Source of the DNA: Centropus unirufus
Lineage: Eukaryota > Chordata > Aves > Cuculiformes > Centropidae
Assembly: GCA_013397695.1 (NCBI GenBank)
Contig: VYZI01000002.1
Location: 1,178,001 to 1,242,000 of the forward strand
DNA length: 64,000 bases
Direction of reading: 5' to 3'
Shown in pieces: positions 1 to 10,400 of this stretch. The position numbers and the translations under genes were made by a program. The first letter of the stretch is position 1; the number at the start of each line of letters is the position of its first letter. The notes beneath the pieces are model-generated. The model was not told the origin of the DNA. It made no database searches and saw nothing but the letters and a program-made list of their open reading frames with translations.

Positions 1-174
1 ACGTACACAGAAAAAAAAGCCAAACAAACAGAACACCACACCATAAATCATACATTCCAATCAATTGCCTCTTTCATTAAAAAAAAAACATAGTGAAGGA
101 GCAATTTCACTAAACAGGCAACAAAAAAAAAATTATAGAAGGTACATTATTACTGCATTTGTTGCCAAGCTTAC

Positions 175-394
175 CTTTACCATCTCTCTGTATTTTTCTT
201 TAAGGTCTTGATAAACATTGCTGTATTTTGCCACAGAAATGAGTGAGAGCGTGCTTTTAAACTCACTGGGCTTTTTCTCCACAGACCATTTAGCCAGTTT
301 GGGCAAAAGTTCATTTCCAAGCCATGCTAGTTTGGGGTATGTAATTCCATCTGAAAACCAGTTTTCTGGACATGGAGCCACAATAGACAGAGAC
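175..394 (-). CDS. TRMT44: TRMT44 coding exon 3
   Basis: The acceptor AG is at 396-395 and the donor is GTAAAG|GTAAGC at 175/174. The exon encodes residues 164-237 (SLSIVAPCPENWFSDGITYP ... YREMVK). The segments KLAKWSVEK and FKSTLSLISVAKYS are nearly identical to mammalian TRMT44. The exon ends in phase 0, and the next exon is outside the window. The open frame that continues to 133 (VSLATNAVIMYLL) is intron read-through. Confidence 0.92.
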
Positions 395-3300
395 CTTTAA
401 AAATACAACAAAAACTTGCATAAATGCAGTGTATTTCATTGTCTCAGCTAGATCAGAAAAAAGAAAAAAAAATCACTAAGTGGAATAAAATCAGCAGGTC
501 AGACATAGGTGTAGGAGTAGACCAGGGAATACAGAAACCTGTAATGCACAGAAAGAAGAGGAAAATAAAAATGAAGTTACTGAACAACGGCAGAGCCTGC
601 TCTGAATTTGGTAAGCTCATTATCAGACAATTTAAACACTGTCTATGAGAGTCCACATTACATTTCATACAGTGACTGAGGATTCACATATTATGAACAA
701 ATCAAAGACTAACTAGTAAAAATGAATTCATCAAAATAGCAGGAAACTTTAGGAGGGAAATACATCAGGTGGCACATTTCATAATCTCTAACTTTATTTG
801 GATGTCATTAGATTTGCTCAGGACCAAGCTGCAAAGGTTTACATTTCAATGGCTGAAGCTCCAAACAGGAATTACAGTTTAACTCTCAACCTTATTAAGA
901 CCCACAGAACCTGACCCCTCTCACAGGCATAGCTGGTTCCTTGTGATCAGAACCCACATAGTTCTACTAGACCACACAAATGTACTGTCGTTGTATACAT
1001 TCAAAGTTGAAACATATTTGGTTTTTGTGTATTTGGATATTCTAGATATTTTAACTGCTCACTATGCACTACAATCACACCACTACCACTATTTACTAAT
1101 CAAACATCTGGTCACACCCACAAAATCACTTAGATAACAATACTAAAATACGGTGTCATCCTTGCAGTCATTTGAGGTTTGTTTCCATTCTCACTCCCAG
1201 CACTTACCATTCCTCATCCTTTACATGTGTAAGTTGAATTTGATAAATATTGCTCTTTTTAATCTGGTATTTTCCTTCACTGTTTTCCTCCAAAGGCAGA
1301 AAGGTCACAGTTCCATTGTAAGTATCTGAAAAGATATGTAAATAGTGATACATTATTCCATGAGAGGCAAGATCTAGGACAACACAGGAAGAACCACAAT
1401 GCTAAGAACAGATCCGCTCCTCAGTGTACATGACATCTAACATTATAAAATTGTTTGAATTCTCAAAATTTTGCATTCTGCTGCATGATGTTTTCCAAAA
1501 TATCTAACGCTAATCACTAAGACTGTTCATGGTCTTTGAACCTAAGCATTTGAATAAAATAAAAGCTAGATAATTAGATGTTTCTAGCACAAAACCACTG
1601 CTTTATCCTACCTCACAGTAAATCTGGAGTCCTGGGAAGTACATTCCAAATTAACGGAGGCTAACATTTCAGCCTAGCATTAAACAAGCAGTGTGATATT
1701 AAAAAATAATCAATAATATCATCAGTATCCATCAGTTTTGCTCTCTTGACAGAACCTATTGTGTTATGATAATTATAGCTACACTTTAGTTTTAGCAACA
1801 TGCAGCTTCCCCAATTAGAGATCCTGGCCAAAGCACTGTGGAAAAAAAATCACAAAACAAAACTCTAAACTGTTATCTGTCCCTAAGTTAATATCCCCTA
1901 ACTCTGAGGGGAATTATCAGACAAGACCTGGTTTTAGGTAAACACACGTGTTATGCTAGTATATTAAGTTATACTCAGCAGCCACACTACTGATCTCAAT
2001 GCTACCTACCACCGGTGAATTAAAACATTGATAATCAGTAACACATTCCAAACACTAGATTCTCTGGGAGAGCTGAGATAAATTTAATTAGGTCTGGAAT
2101 TCTGATTCTTGTCAAAAGTCACCCAAAAGCATCAACTTTTATCCTAGATAGATTCCTTTATATTAGCAGGATTTACTACAGAATTTTACAGTCGCATAGT
2201 GTAACGACCTGGAAAAAAAATCAAACCAAGCAGGCTTAATTTTTAAGCCACATTAAACAATAAAGCTGACAGAAGCCGTTCAACTTGGCCAGGCAGGTGC
2301 CACAGCTAGCTCCTGTTTTCATTAGCTTTGCATTTCCAAACGCTCCCATTACTCTTTATACACCCGGAGTCAGGTTTGCACCACAAGGAGCATCTTACAA
2401 CAGGACCTTGCACAATGATAGGCATCCTTCTGTCCTCTTTTTTAAGGAAAACAAAAAGGTATTTGCTGTATCTCTTTCTCGGGGGCCACCTCAGTACCCC
2501 ACAGAGCATATCGGCTCCCCAACCTCAACGGATTCCCTAAAGTTCCCCGAAAACGGAACAACGGGTTGTTTCAATCCGAGTCCTACTGTTTAACACGTGT
2601 AATTCGTATTTCAAATGCAGGGACTTCATAGCACAACGAAAAAAGCACACAATCATGACAAAACCGGTCTGCTGTCGAGAACCAGAGGACAGAAGGCTGA
2701 GGGGGACCTCACAGCGGCCTTCGAGTACTCAAAGGGGGTTGCAGGAAAAGTGGGGAGGGGCTCTGGATCAGGGAGTGCAGTGATAGGATGAGGAGCAATG
2801 GTTTTGAGCTGAAAGAGGGAAGATTTAGAGAGCTATCAGGAAGAAATGTTTTCTCGCGAGGGCGGTGGAATAGGTTGCCTCGAGAAGCCGCGGCTGCCCC
2901 TTCCCTGTAGGCGTTCACCAGGCTGGATGAGACTTTTGAGCAACACTGGGAGGTGTCCCTGCCCACGGCAAAGGGACTGGAACTGGTTAACATTAAGGTC
3001 CCTCCCGCTTGAAACCTTTCTATTAATCAGACAAAAACAAAAGCGGCGTTCACCGCCTCCGCGCAGCCCTGTGGGATGCGGCCGGTCTGCCAGGCCCCCC
3101 CCGTCGGGCTCCCTCTCACCTTGGACCGCCAGCTCCTTGGCGGGCGGGGCGCGCGGCCGCCCCCGGGCCAGCAGCGCCCTCAGCGCGACGCCCACCTCCG
3201 CGCCGCGGCCCGGCGCCCCCAGCGGCGTGAGGGGTGGAGGCAGCTGCCCGCGCACCTCCCGCCACAGCCCCCGCAGCTCCGCCGCGCGCCCTTCTCCCGC

Positions 3301-3492
3301 GCCGCCGCGCGGGGCTCGAGACGCCTCCTCGCCCTCGTCGAGCGCCACCGTCCCCTCCGCCTCGATTGCGGCGCCGCACAGCCGCCTGTTGGCCACCTGC
3401 GGCTTCTCCAGCCACACGCGCACCGCCGCCCAGAAGCCGCCGGGCAGCGCGGCGCCGCCGTCCCGCACGGCCGCGGTCCCCACCGGCCCCAT
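175..3492 (-). CDS. TRMT44: TRMT44, tRNA (uracil-2'-O)-methyltransferase, 5' part of gene (coding exons 1-3)
   Basis: The gene is partial. Three minus-strand exons (3492-3120, 1325-1208, 394-175) join in frame into the first 237 residues. The family 2'-O-methylates uridine 44 in the variable loop of tRNA-Ser, using S-adenosylmethionine, in the cytoplasm (yeast Trm44). I recognise the conserved N-terminal GFWAAV and KPQVANRRLCGA, the NGTVTFLPLEE strand in exon 2, and CPENWFSDG and KLAKWSVEK in exon 3, all of which closely resemble human TRMT44. The SAM-binding domain lies beyond the left edge. Splice phases agree: 373 bp (phase 1), 118 bp (phase 2), 220 bp (phase 0). The start is the ATG at 3492, with G at -3 and G at +4. 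The gene is head-to-head with ACOX3. The human pair has the same arrangement. Confidence 0.93.
1208..1325 (-). CDS. TRMT44: TRMT44 coding exon 2
   Basis: This 118-bp exon is too short for ORF calling. The minus-strand acceptor is TTTTCAG at 1332-1326 and the donor is GAATG|GTAAGTG at 1208/1207. It translates to TYNGTVTFLPLEENSEGKY followed by QIKKSNIYQIQLTHVKDEEW, with the last Trp codon split across the intron. The match to human NGTITFLPLEEDDEGNLKV is clear, and the phases fit exons 1 and 3 exactly. Confidence 0.9.
2710..3004 (+). mobile_element. CR1 LINE 3'-end fragment, plus orientation, in TRMT44 intron 1
   Basis: The segment reads like the 3' end of an avian CR1: a 'gcggccttcgagtactcaaag' start, 'gaggagcaatggttt', 'gaggtgtccctgcccacggc' and a terminal 'ttaaggtccctccc'. 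It is 5'-truncated and has lost the terminal ATTCTATG repeat. It directly abuts the CpG island and has gained several CpGs relative to the other copies. It creates open frames on both strands that are not genes. Confidence 0.8.
3120..3492 (-). CDS. TRMT44: TRMT44 coding exon 1
   Basis: The exon encodes residues 1-124 and one base of codon 125. It begins MGPVGTAAV and carries the conserved GFWAAVRVWLEKPQVANRRLCG stretch at about residues 18-40. A low-complexity Gly/Ala/Arg-rich linker follows, then a LRGLWREV helix and KELAVQ at the end. The donor is CAAG|GTGAGA at 3120/3119. Joining to exon 2 gives VQ-D-TYNG, matching human VQDVLNG, which fixes the donor. Very high GC is expected because the exon sits inside the CpG island. 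The reading frame stays open past the donor to 2836, but that extension is intron and CR1 sequence. Confidence 0.92.
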
Positions 3493-3572
3493 AGCCCGCC
3501 GGGCGCGGAGAGGCGGGGCGCGGCGCAGCCTGAGCCCGTCAGTTCCTGAGGCGGGGACGGCGGCGGCCGCAG
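3493..3572 (+). other. ACOX3: Probable ACOX3 non-coding exon 1 and TRMT44 5'UTR overlap zone
   Basis: The first ACOX3 coding exon begins with an acceptor AG at 7233-7234, 11 bases before the ATG, so an upstream non-coding exon is required. The best donor in the CpG island is GCCGCAG|GTAGGAAC at 3572/3573. The 5' limit is not determinable, so 3493 marks only the edge of the TRMT44 coding sequence. This is an inference from splice signals and position. Confidence 0.5.
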
Positions 3573-3625
3573 GTAGGAACCGCGTCCGCTCAGCCCTGCG
3601 GTGCGGAGCTGCTGCGGTAGCCGGA

Positions 3626-3686
3626 CATCATAGAATCCATCGTGGAATGGGTTGGGAGGGACCTTAAAGGACGGGATGTCATCCAG
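3626..3686 (-). mobile_element. CR1 3'-terminal stub
   Basis: 'catcatagaatccatcgtgg' followed by 'ggttgggagggaccttaaag' is a mutated copy of the CR1 3' terminus in minus orientation. It is about 60 bp long and lies directly beside the next CR1 piece, which is in the opposite orientation. It starts some 50 bp after the predicted ACOX3 exon 1 donor. Confidence 0.65.
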
Positions 3687-4258
3687 AGGGTCCTGGAGAA
3701 GTGGGGCTGTGTGAACCTCGTGAGGTTCAGCAAGGCCAAGTGCAGGGTCCTACACCCGGGTCGGGGCAGTCCAGGGTTTCAGTACGGGACGGGGCTCGAT
3801 GGGATTGGGAGCAGCACCGCGGAGGCTGGGGGTGCTGAGGAGGACCTCAACGAGAGCCCACAGTGTGCTTACCGCCCAGGAAGCCAACCGTGCCCTGGGC
3901 TGCATCAAAGAAGCGTGGCCAGCAGGTCAAGGGAGGCGATTCTGTCCCTCTGCTCTCATGAGACCCCTCCTGAAGTATTGTGTCCGGGTCAGGAATCCTC
4001 AATATAAAAGGTTATGGATCTGTTGGAACGGGTCCAGAGGAGGGCTGTGAAGGTAAGAGTGTTGGAGCACTTGTCCTATGAGGACAGGCTTAGAGAGTTG
4101 GGGTGGTTAACCCTGGAGAAGAGAAAGCTCTGACAACACCTTATAGTGGCCTTCCAGTACCTGAAGGGGGCCGACAAGAAAGCTGGGGGTGGGAGATGTT
4201 ACAAGGGCATGTCGTGATAGATGATTTTTAAGGCTCCTTCCACACCCAAACCATTCTA
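3687..4258 (+). mobile_element. CR1 LINE fragment (end of ORF2 plus 3'UTR), plus orientation
   Basis: Conceptual translation near the start gives NLVRFSKAKCRVLHPGR and, later in another frame, GCIK, typical of the C-terminal part of CR1 reverse transcriptase. Frames are broken. It continues through 'ggcttagagagttggggtgg' and 'ccttccagtacctgaagggg' to the terminal 'aaaccattctatgatg'. The 3' half is shortened internally, jumping from 'acaagggcatgtcgtgatag' to 'gatttttaaggctccttcc'. It lies in ACOX3 intron 1. Confidence 0.85.
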
Positions 4259-4545
4259 TGATGAAGGTCATCCAATTCCAACCCTGCTGCTGTGGGCAGG
4301 GATCTCTCCCAGTGGACCAGGCTGCTCAAGGCTCCATCCAGCCTGCACTTGAACACTTCTAGGGAGAGGGCACCTCCAGCTTCCCTAGGCAACCTGTTCC
4401 AGTGTCTCACCACCCTCATGAAGAACTTCTTCCTAATGTCTAATCTAAATCTTAACCCCTCCAATTTAAAGCCATTCTGCCTTGTACAAGACCCTCCTCA
4501 CCTTTCCTGTAGGCCCTCCTCTGGACTCTTTCCATACAGGGACAC
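4259..4545 (-). mobile_element. CR1 LINE 3'-end fragment, minus orientation
   Basis: It begins 'tgatgaaggtcatccaattc' and continues 'ggcagggatctctcccagtg', the reverse complement of the usual CR1 3' end. The minus strand encodes FRLDIRKKFF and HWNRLPREAG, the usual end of CR1 ORF2, before truncation. It meets the preceding plus-oriented CR1 tail to tail. Confidence 0.85.
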
Positions 4546-7234
4546 CACCTACTCCCAGATCTAGGCTATAGAATTTTTATTCCATCTTTCTGTCTGTTGT
4601 TTGAGGAAGGCCTGTGCTGCCATGACCGCAGGCGTGCTACCTCAGCATGGAGATGCCACTCTTAAACAGATGCAAAACTGGGAATGCTGACTAGCAGTCC
4701 AACAGGGCTCCAAGGAAACCAACCTCAGTACTTTTTTTTAAGTAATAAACAGTATATTACCTAATTTTTTTTGTTTATTTTCCTTCTCTGAGCGGAAATG
4801 AGCCCCCTTGGTCCTATCCCCTGCCCTCATGTTTGGCCTGTTCACATAACGGATGTGCAAAGCATCCTCAAAGGACTCATAAGGACATGGTTTACTCCCT
4901 GCTTTTCACCCCTCTGGTGTTGTCTGTCAAGGCAGCTGCCATCGCTAACTTTTAATTTTCTAGCACCTCCGTGATTGAGAGTAATGATGTTTTCTGTCAG
5001 AATAAGGGTACAATATTCTTATTCTTGGCAGCTGTCAAGTGTCTGAGCTGTTGTCATCATTACATAAGATTATTCACGATAATACTGAAATATTCCCTTA
5101 TGATTTGCGTACTATTGCTGCCCGGTCATGAATTTGAATCACTAGTGAGAGCATCTTACACCTGAAAATCTTTTTCAGCTCAGCATTCCAATTCAGTGAA
5201 ACTACAATTGTTGCCAGCAAGATGTTGCCAGCATACCTTGTTTTTTACTGTCACATCCACAGGCAGACTTCAAAATGTCAAGGCAAGGCTGCAATTAACA
5301 CTGAGGTTATTCTTTAGGGCAGTCTGTTGCTATTTTCCTGTTGTATCCAATTCTTTTGCTTTCCTAATCAGTTTTAAAACTGCTTGGAACCAAATTATAA
5401 TTATTAAAACATTATGTGAAGACAAAGAGAGGAATTGTAACTTTTTGAAGTACAGAATGCCTAGGTTTCCTCATTTGAGCAATCACATTGATTTGCCATG
5501 TAAATAAAGTTAGATACAATAACTGCAGTATTTTCACATATTTGTGTCTCTGAGCCAGAAACCTTGATCTCTGGCACAATTTTCCTGGTTTCCAGTTAGA
5601 AGAGTAATGTCTGTTTTTTGGCTTCATGTTGAAATCCTCTTTCTCAATGCCTTTTTTGTCCATGTCTCTTTCCTTCCCACCCCCCGTTTCTGTCCAAATT
5701 TGTTGCTTAATACTGGAACTGCACCTTCCTGGAACCAATTTGTAAGTTAGATGCAGAAATACTATCCTGCAGACCTCTTCTATTATGTCCATACTGTCCA
5801 GAATGAGAAAATGACCTCTATAAGAGGATTAGCTTGAAAGAAATGTGGCAAGGCGGTATATCAAGATGATGAAGGGGGAAAAAAAAGTGATGGAAAAAGT
5901 AACACACCAAACTAGTAGTTTCTGTATTTTATTACGCTGATACTCTTCGCTGTCTGTGCCTTCACCAGTCTTCCCAGTGCCTTTGAGAATTCCTTCTTCC
6001 AGCCAGACCCGTGGTTAAAACATGGCCACCTCCTGTCCCTTTGCCCAGTCATTTCTGTGTGTTGCAAGCATGACACAGATCTCTGCATGAAGTGCTAGAA
6101 TTTTATGGGTGCGCTATGAGCAGGTGGCTGCAGAGGGCAGCCCGGCATCTGCTTCTGGAAGCAGCAGAGGCATAAGCCTCTGCTTAAGCCCTTTGGACCA
6201 GGTTCTATTGCAAAGTGAGATTCCCTGGCTCTCCAAAACCAGTGCAACTGTACCTATGGAAAATGAAATCCTGCTGGTTCTGCGAAGTTATGCAAAGTAC
6301 TTGCATGACCCGTGTGCATGCACAGAAAAATGCCATCAGACTTCATGAGGCCTTACTGCTTTTGAGCACATGCCTAGGTGGATGTACTCAGGTAATATAA
6401 TGCTCACGTAGTCTGTCAGTCTGTGAGAGCTTATCCGGTTCTGGGGCAGATTAAATCAGGCAAAGGAGATGCAAGTGTGCAGAATTTTACAGAAATTCAT
6501 TTCTTGCAGTTAGGGTACATGACATAAAGGTTTTATTACCTGCTTACTCTCTTATACATTCACCCAGTGGAAGATAAGTGCAGAGTTCTTGCCATTTCTC
6601 AGATGTCTTCTGTCTCATGTTTATGCCGGAACAAAGGCTCATCATTTCAATAATATAAAAACAAACCCATTAGTTATATGTTAATATAACCAACATGCCA
6701 TTTAGTAAAAAGTTGTTTAAATGTTAACTAGTAATGTGGAGATAACAGAGGCATCTCCTGCATTTGAATAGGACTTTGTACGTGTGATTGGATGCTTTGA
6801 GGTCTTAAGTTAGAAGCAAGGTATCCATTATTCACATTAAATTATATAAAATTGTTCCTATTATGTTATGTAAAACGTGTTACTTTCTTGCTTGGATGTT
6901 TCATCTCATCCCTCCCTTTCTTATTATGTAAAGTTAAAGAGTGATGTCCCTGTTGCATATTTTGCTTCTTTTAAAAGGTTTAGTTCATATTGTAAGAGCA
7001 GAGACCACGTAATTAATTTACATTTGTTCAAAGACACTTTTTTTCTTAGCTTGTTGCTAGCCAAATGTACTAGAAAAATGAAAGCTTAAACTTTTAGTTG
7101 GATCTGCGCTGCTCAACTCAAACATTTGATCAAGTCAAGATACAAGTAGCGACTTTTTTTATTTCTTTGTGTTATTAAAAATTAGGCATCTTCAGTGCCC
7201 TAGTTCATGATGTATCTTTTCCTGTTCGGTGCAG
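4546..7234 (+). other. Rest of ACOX3 intron 1
   Basis: This is AT-rich intronic DNA after the CR1 cluster. I see no exon with supporting homology and no recognisable young repeat. Short open frames (for example 5196-5507) show no family resemblance. Confidence 0.6.
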
Positions 7235-7413
7235 TTTAGCCAACAATGACCTCCACACAGAATCTGAAAGAAGTCACTGGCAACCAAAGTTTGTGGGATA
7301 CTTTGTTACCAGATTTCCCTAAAGGACCACTTTGCAAATACCGTAATAAAGCTTCCTTTAACTGGAAGGAGATGGCAGTGTTACTAGATGGTGAAGATAT
7401 CATCCAGCTTAAG
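7235..7413 (+). CDS. ACOX3: ACOX3 exon 2 (first coding exon; CDS from 7246)
   Basis: The acceptor is ggtgcag at 7228-7234 and the donor is CTTAAG|GTAAAC at 7413/7414. Eleven bases of 5'UTR precede the ATG at 7246. The exon encodes residues 1-56, including LLPDFPKGPLCKYRNKASFN, which matches the start of human ACOX3. The frame continues open to 7476, but that part is intron. Confidence 0.95.
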
Positions 7414-10400
7414 GTAAACTGCAGGAATTGTAAGTATGTCTTAATTTTGGAGGTATTAGTAGACGCAAATACCTGATTTTCAAAGGGAGAGTATTTAGTT
7501 TAATAACACTCTGTAAATACGGAGCATGAAGCAATTAATTTTGCCCATCAGGTTTCCAGAACAGAACTGAACTTTTAATCAATGTACTTTGCTGTCTCAT
7601 AAAGGTCATTTCATTACTGAACATCAGTACAGGGGAGACCAGCAGGTGCTACATAACAGAACTTCAGTCTTAATTTCAAACTACCAAAAAAAATAAAGAT
7701 CACTTGGAACATAAGAGATAAGGAGGCAATGCATGATTTGGATATGTGGGAGGAGACAGAACTGACTTTTTTGAAGGTGGTATAGATTTACATGGATTTA
7801 AGCTAATCTTAAACATTCACCACAATTATTAAATTCTTGGCAGATGGATCAGAGAAATCAAAAATGCCTTGTTCTGCATTTGACTGATAAGAACATAGAA
7901 AAAACACAAACGCTCTGTGTCTCAGGGAGTTTCAAAGCTGTATGGCCACATAGTATTGTTCCTACAGAGAAAGGGAATGACCTTACTTTTCAAAGAAAAG
8001 CACAGGAAATCGGGTTTTCTTCCTTTTTGCTGTGTCATTCTCTTCAGGGAGGAGGAAAGGACTTTAAAAACTTTTTTAAAATATTTTGCCTAAGGCACTG
8101 TGCTTTTTTTCTAAATTACATGAAGGATAATTAAGAAGATGTGGGTGTCTCGAAGGCACACATATTTGAGGCAAAAAAATGCCTTATTTTATCACCTGGT
8201 GAAAAAAACCAGATCAAAATCCAAACATTAAAAGATGCACAGCCCTATATTGAATGGCTACATATGATGGTTCCATTAAATGGAGTATGTTTCCACTTTC
8301 ATCTGGGAACAGAGCCGTTGTGGTAGCTTAATGGCATTACCATTTTGGCATATTTCTAACTGAATGTAACCCCTGGAGTTTTACTTTCAGATTGACGGCC
8401 GTTGCCCTTTAGATCCTGCCAGTAGCTTCATACAGTTGGAATAATGAAGCTGCTATAAAAAGCAAGTTTTACCGTACTGTTCTCTTACATTCAGAGTGAA
8501 TCAGTGCCATACTTACTTTATAATAAAATTTAGCTGCATGAACTGCATATATAATGACAGACTATTTAAATAGATTTTTTAATTCTCTGGAGTTTATAAA
8601 TTCACATCTTTATCGAATGATTGTAGGCTGGGACCTAGTATTATTGTAGAAGAACATTTTAGAAGAGCATGTACTTGATTTTGTTAATGCTTTTAAATTG
8701 CCATTCTCATGTCATTTTTTTCCCCTTCAAGAACAGAATATTCTCTGCTCTGGAAAGTGATCCTCTTTTTGCACATCATCCTGGAGAAGATTTCTGCCGT
8801 GAGAAATACCAGGAGCTCACATTTCTCCGTTGTAAAAGACTCTTTGAGTACAATTTTCTTACTCAGCAAGAGATGATAGAGAACCCATTAAAGGCACTTA
8901 ATTTGGTCGTCTGTATAGGAATGTATGACTGGTCTCCTTCTCTGCAGTATTTCTTACATTATGGTGTAAGTATGGTTCAGAAGGTATACTGGTCCACGTT
9001 AATAATGATTGAATCTTCTCTCACTATACTCGAAGTAGTAGTTTACTGTGCAGCCTGCCTTCCCCTGTCTCTTTAGTGGACTTATCTATTATGCTTGTGC
9101 AATTTACAGGTTCCATCACGGGGTTACCAATTTCATTCATAATTTTCTGTTTTTACAGGTATTTGCAGGTGCAATTTTGAGTGCTGGTAAGAGATTCGCA
9201 GACTTGGTGGAACAAGTTTATAACATGGAGGTAATGATTTTTTTAATAACCTGAAAACTGGGCACCATCAGCACCATGGCAGCACTTGCATCTTTGCATT
9301 ACATCTGATCTCTTTGTGTACGTAGGCACTTCTAAATAGCAAAAGAAAGGACCAAGGGGCAAATTGAAGCACTGAGCCCTGACTGTCCTCACTGCTCGCT
9401 ATTATGCCACTTCCTTGATTTGTTTTAGACTGTCAACATGCAGACAAAGTTTGGATACTTCTCCGAAAGGGCATATAGATGACACAGCACCATTTTTTCA
9501 CCATCCACAGTCCTTTAAGAGTATCCTGGAAATTTTAGTGTGATCAGCCATTCCCACCTCTCACATCTTCACAGACTGTGCAACATAGACCCTTGCCATG
9601 ATGCCAGAAAAATTCCATTCTGATGCTGTAAAATGGCAAATAATATCTTAATGCCACAGAGACACCACATGGAGTTAATAGAGCCCAAGTGCCTTGCAGA
9701 GTAAGTGCAGCCCTGCTGATACAGAAGGAGTCAATCCTAGACAATTTCTCTTGCCAATTCCATGTGGTCAGCTTTCACATTCTGGCCTGACCCTCTTCAA
9801 TTTTGTAAGAGACATATGCTGAGCACCCCCAGACTGTGCTTCAAGTTATTTTGTTATTTTATCACTTCTTGGATTTTGTTTTAGCCAACCATTCACTTCT
9901 TTATTTAATTTTCTGAAATTATGTGTTTATGTGTCTACCCATAGACAACAACATATTGCTAAATAGTTTGGATGGAATATACCATGTTGAAGATTACAGT
10001 GAATTCTTCTCATTACTTTAAGTCTAAGCAAAATCCTAAGGATATTTCTCAAAATAATTTGCCTGAGGCTTTTTTTTTTTTTGTTTCTTTTTATTTTAAT
10101 TTTATTTTCACTTTTCAAAGTCCCGTTACTGAAGAGTACGTACTACAGGCCAAACCAGTCCAGGGCAAGGGGGCAGCAGTTTGCACATTTCAGTGTGGCT
10201 TCAAGCGGGCAGTGTTCCCAAATACTCTTGAGAACCAAGTGTATCCATATGTTGATCTGATATAAATTTATCCCCTTCAATAATGTAGGCTATTTACAAT
10301 TTTAAAAATAAACATCTACATTCTGTTTTTCCCCTAACTTTGAGAGTTCCCAGAACTGCTTGTAATGCAAGTGGAGTTGCTGATTTTCCCAGGCAACAGT

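Larger units (their letters stand above)
3040..3620. promoter_or_regulatory. CpG island and bidirectional TRMT44/ACOX3 promoter
   Basis: About 580 bp is extremely GC- and CpG-rich in an otherwise AT-rich window. It covers TRMT44 exon 1 and the probable ACOX3 first exon. GC boxes are visible: GGCGGGGC at 3512-3519 and GAGGCGGGGA at 3548-3557. No TATA box is seen, as is usual for CpG-island promoters. The two genes diverge from a core of no more than about 80 bp (3493-3572). Exact start sites cannot be read from the sequence. Confidence 0.8.

Noticed and set aside
2836..3119. Extension of the TRMT44 exon 1 frame past 3120
   Set aside because: The donor at 3120/3119 gives an exact phase match and the conserved VQD junction with exon 2. 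The extension runs into a CR1 repeat.
2846..3667. A 273-residue plus-strand open frame (and overlapping frames at 3076-3549 and 3234-3494) through the CpG island
   Set aside because: It is the antisense shadow of TRMT44 exon 1 plus CR1 sequence. It is composed of low-complexity Pro/Arg/Ala residues produced by high GC and lack of stops.
3642..4007. Open frame resembling a reverse transcriptase C terminus
   Set aside because: This is decayed CR1 ORF2, not a host gene. Frames are broken and the element is truncated at both ends.
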